Origin: Vitellaria paradoxa
Lineage: Eukaryota; Streptophyta; Magnoliopsida; Ericales; Sapotaceae
Assembly (NCBI GenBank): GCA_019916065.1
Contig: CM034238.1
Span: 28,755,246-28,819,245, forward strand
Length of the DNA: 64,000 nucleotides
Direction: 5' to 3'
In this document: piece by piece, positions 57,463 through 64,000 of the stretch
Layout: the number at the start of each line of letters is the position of its first letter
Numbering within the stretch: position 1 is the stretch's first letter
Program-made: the position numbers and the translations under genes
The notes under the pieces: model-generated
Database searches by the model: none
The model's input: the letters and a program-made list of their open reading frames with translations, nothing else
What the model was told of the DNA's origin: nothing

Positions 57463-58528
57463 AATGGAATTAGGACGTGGTTGTGGTTGTATCATAGTTA
57501 GGATTAATCATAGTTAGGATTAGGATAAGTTTTCTTTTTCTTCTCTTTGTTTTAGGATTTTTATTTTTGAGTTTAGGTATTTGTTGGGTAATTAACACAA
57601 CATAAAGTAGTAGAGTGTCTCATTCTGTGGTCCGGAACCCCTAATCAAATAGTGTGGACCACAATGAGCTGATTTAGCTAAAACTTGTAGAGGAGACCCT
57701 TCTGTGGTCCGAACCCCTTGCCAAATGGTCCAGACAACAGCAAGCTTGATTGGCCAAAAGTGGAGAGGACCATTCTGTGGTCTGGACTGTCCGCAAAAGG
57801 GTCTGGACCCTGCAACCCGATTAAAACCCCCTTCGGCCACTTCAAATCTCACATTTCATCTTCCAAACTCCAAATCCTCTCAAGCCCACTTTCAATATTT
57901 GAAGAATCCTTCGAGAATTGGCTGTCCCAAGGTCCATCTAAGTGATTTTCGACCTCAATCTTCTTGTTCAAACTTCATAAGGTATGCTTCTTCTTCCATT
58001 CGAGCCCTAGGTTGTTGTTTGTTCATTCTTTTTGAACCCAAGCTTCAAAGCACTAAGGGTTCTTGATTTGTGTCTTCATAAAGCTTTATTTGGTGTTTTT
58101 TTTTTTTTTTATGTTAGGTAGACATGAATCTCTCATTTTGAGTGATTCTCTTCCTACCCTATCACTTTCTTTACCGTGGGTCACAATAGGGTCTAAGGGT
58201 TCAAAGAACCCTCAAACTCTAGCTTGGTTTTGGATCTTCCTATCTTCAAAATCCTTTTCTTGCAAATGAAATTAAGAATCTTTTGATTAAGTTAATGTAT
58301 GGTGCTAGAGGACCCATCTTTGGTGGAAGGGTGTATAGCCACCAAGTTTATGGCATTGACCCATTCATGGTGAATGGTGAATGGTCACATGGACCATTTT
58401 CATTACATACATTCATCCTAGTTTCAAGTCTCAGTTTTGTTTCATAGAATGGGCCACTGAACTTGTGTGGACATAGGGATTGAGAAATGGTTAATTGAAT
58501 TATTTCTTTGAATTTTTTTGTAGCTCCT
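57463..58528 (+). promoter_or_regulatory. pol-to-ORF3 spacer with U3-like palindromes and a splice acceptor
   Basis: There is no gene. Three TCTGTGGTCC(G/T)GA-type blocks near 57624, 57701 and 57775, each paired with a GG(T)CC..ACC word 20-30 bp on, resemble the palindromic motif of the LTR U3 (50455-50560). A T-run lies at 58097-58112. ATTTTTTTGTAG (ending 58523), 6 bp before ATG 58529, is a good 3' splice site. I infer a control region for the downstream ORF, by an internal promoter or splicing. Confidence 0.45.
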
Positions 58529-59554
58529 ATGGCTCCAAGAATGAAAAGACCTGCAAATAGACAATTAGGGTCAAGTTCATTTGATAGGATTAGATTCTGG
58601 ATGGAGGAGGCTGATAAAAGATATGATGACACTTGGTCACGTAAGTCAGTGGTGATTGAGAGATTTTGGCAAATTGATCATTTTAGGAGAGAAGTGTTTA
58701 TGCTTGAGCAGAATTTTGAAGGCAGGCAATGGCTTAATGTGGCAAGATTCCATGCTCATTGTATATTAGATTTAGTAAAGGAATTCTTTGCCAATTTTAG
58801 AGAGGGGTCTATTATCAGAAGAAGAGGTAGGGAACACATTGTTAGTTGGGTTAAAGGGGTTGAGATTACCTTAACCCCTGATGACTTTGCACAAGTTTTC
58901 CAAATCCTTAAAGTTGAAAACCCAGAGTTCACTTATCCTTTTGAAGGGACTCCATCATTCCTTGCTGTAGCTTCTGATATCTTGTTAGCAGGACATGAAT
59001 GGGGTGCAAAGTATAGGAAGCCAATGTCTATACTTAAGGACAAATATTGGGCACTGCACATGTTTTCTTGCACAAACCTGTTGCCTCAGAATAGGAACTC
59101 TGATTGCACCCGCATTAGAGCTAAATTGATTTATGCTATTGGGATGGGATTGACAATTGACTTGCCTTCCTATTTTTGGCACCAAGTGGCGCACACCTAT
59201 GAGCACCCTAGTGCTTTAACTGCATTACCTTTAGATAAAGCGCTCACAGAAATATTCAGAAGGAAGGGAGCCTGTATTACTGATGATTTACCCATAGCCG
59301 CTGGTTTGCACCCTTTCAATATCACGTCTTATATCAAATCCCGAGGCATAATCTCCCAAAAGAAGAGAAAGGTAGATGAACCTGAAAGTCAAGGTGAACC
59401 TTCACAAGCATCAGATGAGCCAGAAGAAGATGAGGATGAGGTTACTAATGAAGACTTAGCTGATCAAATAGGAGCATTGGTTGAGCGTATCAGTGTTATG
59501 GAGCAAAATCAGGAAGTAGACCACCAGCTTCTTCAGTGCATCCACCAGAGCTAG
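58529..59554 (+). CDS. Intact extra ORF (ORF3) of the Athila-like element
   Basis: This is the longest unbroken ORF in the window: 341 codons from the ATG at 58529 (MAPRMKRPANRQLG), or 348 from 58508. I prefer 58529 because a splice-acceptor-like TTTTTTTGTAG ends at 58523. The central part (FRREVFMLEQNFEGRQWLN, then REHIVSWVKGVEITLTPDD, then FQILKVENPEF) resembles the 'putative plant transposon protein' domain (Transposase_32) found in extra ORFs of Athila-like elements. Near the C-terminus there is KKRKVDEPE, a possible nuclear localisation signal, and an acidic stretch (EPEEDEDEVTNEDL), then a short coiled-coil-like end. No signal peptide or membrane segment is seen, so it is not an evident envelope protein. 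Function is unknown. Confidence 0.75.
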   Translation: MAPRMKRPANRQLGSSSFDRIRFWMEEADKRYDDTWSRKSVVIERFWQIDHFRREVFMLEQNFEGRQWLNVARFHAHCILDLVKEFFANFREGSIIRRRGREHIVSWVKGVEITLTPDDFAQVFQILKVENPEFTYPFEGTPSFLAVASDILLAGHEWGAKYRKPMSILKDKYWALHMFSCTNLLPQNRNSDCTRIRAKLIYAIGMGLTIDLPSYFWHQVAHTYEHPSALTALPLDKALTEIFRRKGACITDDLPIAAGLHPFNITSYIKSRGIISQKKRKVDEPESQGEPSQASDEPEEDEDEVTNEDLADQIGALVERISVMEQNQEVDHQLLQCIHQS

Positions 59555-59735
59555 CAGACCCATGGACACCTCCTACAGAGTGTCTTGGACTACATCAGAG
59601 AGTCTCATCCACCTCCGCCTCCTCAATGATTGTTATTTTCTTATCTTTTTGAGAGTTTAGGAGAGAGAGATTTATTGTTTTATTTATTGCTCCTAAAACT
59701 CTGTCATTCAATTTATTTGAGACAGATTTATATTT

Positions 59736-60438
59736 ATGTTTAACTTTGTCATTTTGATATTTTTGCTTAATCATGTTTACTTATTACCTCTTGCTGTCGT
59801 TCAAATTGTTCTTTTTTATTTTTACTTTATGATTTTGATTACCTTTGTTCTTCATATCTTATTTTGTATACTCTTTGAAAAGAACAGGTACATCAAGTCT
59901 GGTTCTAACCATGACCATTTTAATCAGAAGAATAATTTTAACATGTTAATTGGGCACAAACGTAAATGGGAAGCAACACCCTACCTATCTAGTGATAGTG
60001 AATCTGAGAGTTCTAAAGTTAACTGTGAATGGTGGCCCGAGAGATTTTTTAAAGAGTAATTCCCTACCTTTGCCACTTATATATCCCCCATTGATGCATG
60101 TAACCCCTGACCAATTACTTGATGGCCAATGGTGGAATGAAGTTGACCTTGAACTCCTGTTAGAGATGGAATGGGTAGAGGTAACTGTAGCTAATGAGTG
60201 GTTAGATGCACCTTCTTATGCCACAGACACTGACACCAGTATAGAGTCTGACTTAAGTTCTTTGTCTGAATATACTGATATGCCATCTTTAGAAGATATC
60301 CCTGACATAGAAAGGGTTGACACTACATGTAAGAAGGGTATTGCAATTCCAAATGAGTTAGACCAAGATGAAGCTTTTGGTACTGCTTTGCAATTTCTTT
60401 TTGCATCTCATCAGCTTTTAGAAGACAACACGAGGTAA
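59736..60438 (+). pseudogene. Possible second small ORF region (hydrophobic start, acidic end)
   Basis: Frame 59736-60059 opens with about 50 mostly hydrophobic residues (could form two membrane segments) and then turns polar: HKRKWEATPYLSSDSESESS, CEWWPERFFKE. In the frame of 59950-60438 the text continues with DGQWWNEVDLELLLEMEW, SDLSSLSEYTDMPSLEDIP and an end at TAA 60438. A single frame change near 60050 could join them. The hydrophobic part may simply reflect the T-rich sequence. I recognise no family. Confidence 0.35.
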
Positions 60439-62393
60439 TATCTTTCTTTTCTTTATTCATATTTATTCTTCTATTTGTTACGTTATTCATTTTGCTAATA
60501 CATTTAACCAAAAAAAATTAATTTCTTTAATCTAGGTTGGGGGGAACATATTTAAATGAAATTAATAATAGGTGCATGTTTGTTTTAGTTGTGCTATGTT
60601 TTTATTTATGCCTTTTGTGACTATCATTTCATGCTCATCATCATGTTCACTTTGCACACTACGGACCCACATATGCATCATGGTTCTCACATTGAGGACA
60701 ATGTGTTGTTTAAGTTGGGGGGTAGAGCTCGCATGATGATCATTTGTGTGAAAATTGTCAAATTTTGAAAAATTTCGAGAATTTTGAGCTTAAACATATG
60801 ACTTAGCACATTTAAACTTACATATTTCCTCTTTGGTTTGGTTGATTGTGGATTAGAGTGAAAGAGTGATAATTGAATTTTGTTCAAACTTCGATAGGAA
60901 ACTTAGTTCAAATTGAATGTGTCATTACCTTGTGCAAATTTTTGACTATCATAGAAAAAAACTATGTGCTTACGAGTAGATTTTGTTTAATATTGGTTAA
61001 TTGAGCATTCTTGGATTAGGTGGAGACTTACACCCCTATGGTGAGCTTTTGAGCCTCTTATTATTTTCTTGAGGGGTTGCACATGATCATAGCTATGTTA
61101 CTCTTCACTATGAATTTCCATGCACCAATTGCATTACACACACTTGCATGAGTATCCCTTGGTACATTATGAGTTGTTGCAAGTTTAGGACATGATGCTA
61201 GGCCTTCTTTGTTATTTTGAGCCTTTTATCTTTCTTGATATGAAATTGTCCTAGGAACCAACTTGAAGCCTCATAATAAAGTGTGTGGTAAATTTTTCTC
61301 TTCTTGGTTCACCTCTCACATGTTGCCCCTTACACCCTATCACACACTTTTAGCCTTACCCTCATATGTCTTGGGTTAAGAAAGTGCCTCAAAGTCTAAG
61401 TTAGGAATGTAGGATTGGGAATGTAAGCTTTTGAGAAGTAAAGGGAGGATGAATGTTGGGATGAGAATGTATGTGTAGTTTTCAATTCAAAAAAAAAAAG
61501 AGAGAAAAAAGAAAAAAATTAATTAATTATTATTACTCCTTTGGTATATGAAATTGTGGGACTTATATGTTGTTTGCAATATTTGAAATTGTCCCATGGG
61601 TAGTATTTAGCACGAATGAGTTTTTTTTTTTTGTTGGGATATTTGTTGGGTTGGAAAGAAAATGGGTAGTTTGGGATGTTTGTGCACTTAAAACACCTTT
61701 ATCCCAAGGCATGTGCTTTGACTTCCATATCTTCCATTGTAAACCATTACCCATGGCCAAGTTACAACCAAAATAAAGACCTAGTGGATTCTAAGCAAGC
61801 AACTCTTGTATTGTGCATATAGTGGTCTTGTGTAGAGTGTGTAGTGTGATTTCTTACATACGCATTGGAATATTTTCGTGAGCTGTCCACTTTGATCTTT
61901 GACTCAATTCATTCACTTATTCATGGGGTTATGTGCAACTAGGATAGCATTGTATGCTATAGGTATGAGTGAACCCTAAATGAGTGAAATCCTTTGTTTA
62001 TGAGTGGAATCTTGTGAGAATTTGAAGTCAAAACTTAGTTCCATTTATGCTCATGAAACCATGTTGAATGAATGAAACAATTTTGCACATATGTTCTTTA
62101 TATTTGATAGTCCATGCATTCACGCTTAGTGCAAGGGAATCACACAATAGATTTGGATTTTGTGACTTATTGCATTTGAGCCTAACTCAATTTGATCTTG
62201 ATCACTTTTTGACACTTTGAAACCATGCCATAGAATTTTGTGGGTAGATTCCCTGCAAACTCTCACGAGACCTTACTCGTCCACTAGGGGAAACCTAGGG
62301 GTTTAAAGGGCTTGCTGCATGTAACTAAGTATAGCCGTATTTCCAACGAAAAGAGAAATAAGGTAGCATTTGCATTTCATTTTAATAAAGTTA
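60439..62393 (+). other. Long 3' non-coding region of the Athila-like element
   Basis: There is no gene. It holds TCTAGGTTGGGGGGAAC (60531-60547), and CATTG-AGGA-CAATG (60690-60703) followed by TTTAAGTTGGGGGGTAG (60709-60725). An A-rich run is at 61488-61518. ORFs such as 61567-61776 are not credible. Texture and module order match 43725-41735 read on the minus strand. Confidence 0.55.
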
Positions 62394-62428
62394 TTGCTAG
62401 GGACTAGCAATGTTCAAGTTGGGGGCTG
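62394..62428 (+). promoter_or_regulatory. Hairpin and polypurine tract before the right LTR
   Basis: TTGCTAG-GGA-CTAGCAA (62394-62410) is a perfect 7-bp stem with a 3-base loop. TTCAAGTTGGGGG (62413-62425) is the plus-strand primer, with CTG before the LTR start at 62429. Confidence 0.75.
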
Positions 62429-64000
62429 TGATTACACTTGAAAAGTGTAATTACAAACTCTATATTTAGATACATTTTAATGCATTTGAATGGTTAAATT
62501 TAAAGTTTTGACATTATTTTGTAACTTACAAGTTTTATCATCTTATTTGTAGAGAAATGGATGAGAAAAGCGAAGTTAAAAGTGTTGGAGAGGGCTTAGA
62601 AGACAAAAGAAAAGTTGTGGTTCAAGCTTCACCAAGAATAGTTTGGACCAACCCGAGGACTCAGACCGAAGGAGAAAGAAAAATGGAGCAACCAAGGTTC
62701 TGGGGTTCGGACCCCTCCTCAAACGGCCTGGACCACAGTGGATGAATATGGAGAAATTGACATTCTATGGTCCAGACCCCTCCCTAAAGGGTCCGAACCT
62801 CAGCAAAGCCTTAGGCACGCATTTTTACTTCGTTTCTTTTAGGGTTTATTCATTAACCTCTATATATTCATCTTGAACGGCTGAAGAAGGGACTCTTTTT
62901 TCTTCCCTATTCTTTTAGCTTAGATTTTGAGAGTTTTGAGAGTTTTTACATTGTAGGTTTATGGAGTTGTTCGACATTTGTTTGTTCCTCGCTGCACTAC
63001 TCTTTCATTATGTAGTTTCAGAGTTACTTTCCGTGTAAGTTGATTTTCGTTTCATTAATTTAACATATGATTTATTGTTCTCAAGTGGTAGATCGAATGT
63101 TCATACTTATGTTTATTGCTTTTGTTTTGTTTAAAATCATGTTAGCATAGAAACCCCAGTTCTTGGTTCATGAATCAAGGAAGGTTAGTTCATGAAACAC
63201 TCTGGGGTGTACGTAGATCCTTCACATGGGTTGCGAAAACACATGCGTAGGGTTTCATGATTTTAAAACCCATTTTTACTTGTTTCGAAAACATTCGAAA
63301 ATAAAAATCTTTAATCATATTCATTTGATATCACTGATACTGGTTTTTGAGTTAAATGTTCTTTACATTTTTGAAACAAGTTGAAAATATGATTCAATTT
63401 CAATTTTGATTTCGTTTGTTTAGAAAACCTTCGGAAACAAAGATCTTTAACCATATTCATTTGATATCACTGATACTGGTTTTTGGGTTAAATGTTCTTT
63501 ACATTTTTGAAACAAGTTGAAAATATGATTCAATTTCAATTTTGATTTCGTTTGTTTAGAAAACCTTCGGAAACAAAGATCTTTAACCATATTCGCTTGA
63601 AATCACTAGTACTGATATTTGATTTTAATGTTTTTAACACTTTTTAAACAAAACCCTAATTCAGAATTGAACATAAACACCCCAGAGTAAAGTAGTGAAA
63701 TGCCTAGACTTGTGAGTTGAATCAAGAACCCTTTTTACTATCAAGTTTCATTATACAATTTAACTCTTTGCAATATTTAATTTTCCTTGAATTTTAGAAT
63801 TTAATTTGAATTTAAATTTAAAAATTGAATTGCTGAACTTCCTTAATAGAATTAATTTAATTTTAGTTTAAATTTTGATTCTGCAAAACCTTAGGATTTA
63901 TTCCCAATTGGACATCAAACCTTAGTTACATTAAGCTTTAAATTTCTCTTTTATCCTAGAAACTAAATAACATAGGCTCCCTGTGAATTTGACCTCGGAC
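62429..64000 (+). repeat. Athila-like right LTR (cut by the window end)
   Basis: It starts TGATTACACTTGAAAAG like the left LTR. The U3 palindromes (about 62703-62805) are more degraded than on the left. TATATAT is at 62861-62867. A 136-bp segment is tandemly duplicated (units starting about 63331 and 63467) but single in the left LTR. The last visible bases match 51626, so about 72 bp are beyond the window. Confidence 0.88.

Larger units (their letters stand above)
50182..64000 (+). mobile_element. Athila-like Ty3/gypsy element, right end beyond the window
   Basis: The left LTR is at 50182 to about 51698, followed by a primer site, gag (51821-53225), protease, RT, RNase H, integrase (53337-57462), an extra ORF (58529-59554), a long 3' region and the right LTR from 62429. 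The FMDD RT box, DLGAS protease, LRSG gag start and TGGCRCCGTTGCC primer site are Athila-lineage traits. By comparison with the left LTR the right one lacks only its last 70 or so bases. Gag-pol has at least six stops and four frame changes; the extra ORF is open. Confidence 0.9.

Noticed and set aside
58348..58632. Minus-strand 94-codon ORF near the start of ORF3
   Set aside because: It overlaps the spacer and the start of a well-supported plus-strand ORF and has no domain.
58529..59554. Envelope protein
   Set aside because: No signal peptide, membrane segment or Cys pattern is visible. A KKRK-type basic stretch and acidic tail fit a nuclear protein better.
62557..62745. Short ORF in the Athila-like LTR (related frame at 50310-50480 on the left)
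   Set aside because: It is present in U3, broken by a stop in the left copy and runs through the palindromic motif; more likely non-coding.

Overview
The window looks like a gene-poor, repeat-packed piece of a flowering-plant (probably eudicot) nuclear genome. It is AT-rich, has GT-AG introns, and consists almost entirely of nested and decayed retrotransposons: L1-type LINEs, Ty1/copia, Ty3/gypsy Tat and Ty3/gypsy Athila-like elements. I can support only one host gene. It is a flavodoxin-fold NAD(P)H:quinone oxidoreductase of the WrbA/FQR1-like family on the minus strand, with two coding exons at 31704-32261 and 21875-22130.

Layout. 1-2900: minus-strand LINE (LINE-A) running off the left edge. 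2960-8447 and 20064-20848: a second LINE (LINE-B, plus strand; endonuclease, reverse transcriptase, zf-RVT, long 3' tail, poly-A), split by a complete 11.6-kb Ty3/gypsy Tat element at 8453-20058. The Tat element has two 819-bp LTRs and a 5-bp target duplication ATTGG. Between its pol and 3' LTR lie a 146-bp tandem repeat array and, on the opposite strand, a spliced multi-exon coding unit with its own TATA box. 21875-32261: the quinone reductase gene, whose 9.57-kb intron holds a complete 5.06-kb copia element (24974-30029, target duplication AATAC).

33380-41600: a mosaic of LTR-element debris. It contains one repeat family in two opposite orientations (33.95-35.0 kb and 40.5-41.25 kb), an Athila-like LTR without an internal region, and an antisense Ty3 RNase H/integrase relic. 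41590-47798: a minus-strand Athila-like element with gag remains but no recognisable pol. 47800-49220: the 5' end of a minus-strand copia element with a 157-bp LTR. 49225-49661: a LINE 3' tail. 50182-64000: a long Athila-like element (both LTRs, gag, protease, RT, RNase H, integrase, one intact extra ORF, long 3' region) whose right LTR runs off the window about 70 bp before its end.

How it fits together. All gag-pol genes carry several stops and frameshifts, so none of these elements is autonomous. The least expected observations are: the antisense spliced unit inside the Tat element; an intact 348-codon ORF in the otherwise broken Athila-like element, preceded by a splice-acceptor-like site and by palindromic motifs also found upstream of the LTR TATA box; hairpin plus G-run modules kept in two diverged Athila-like elements; and a host gene that is complete except for two single-base deficits in homopolymers.
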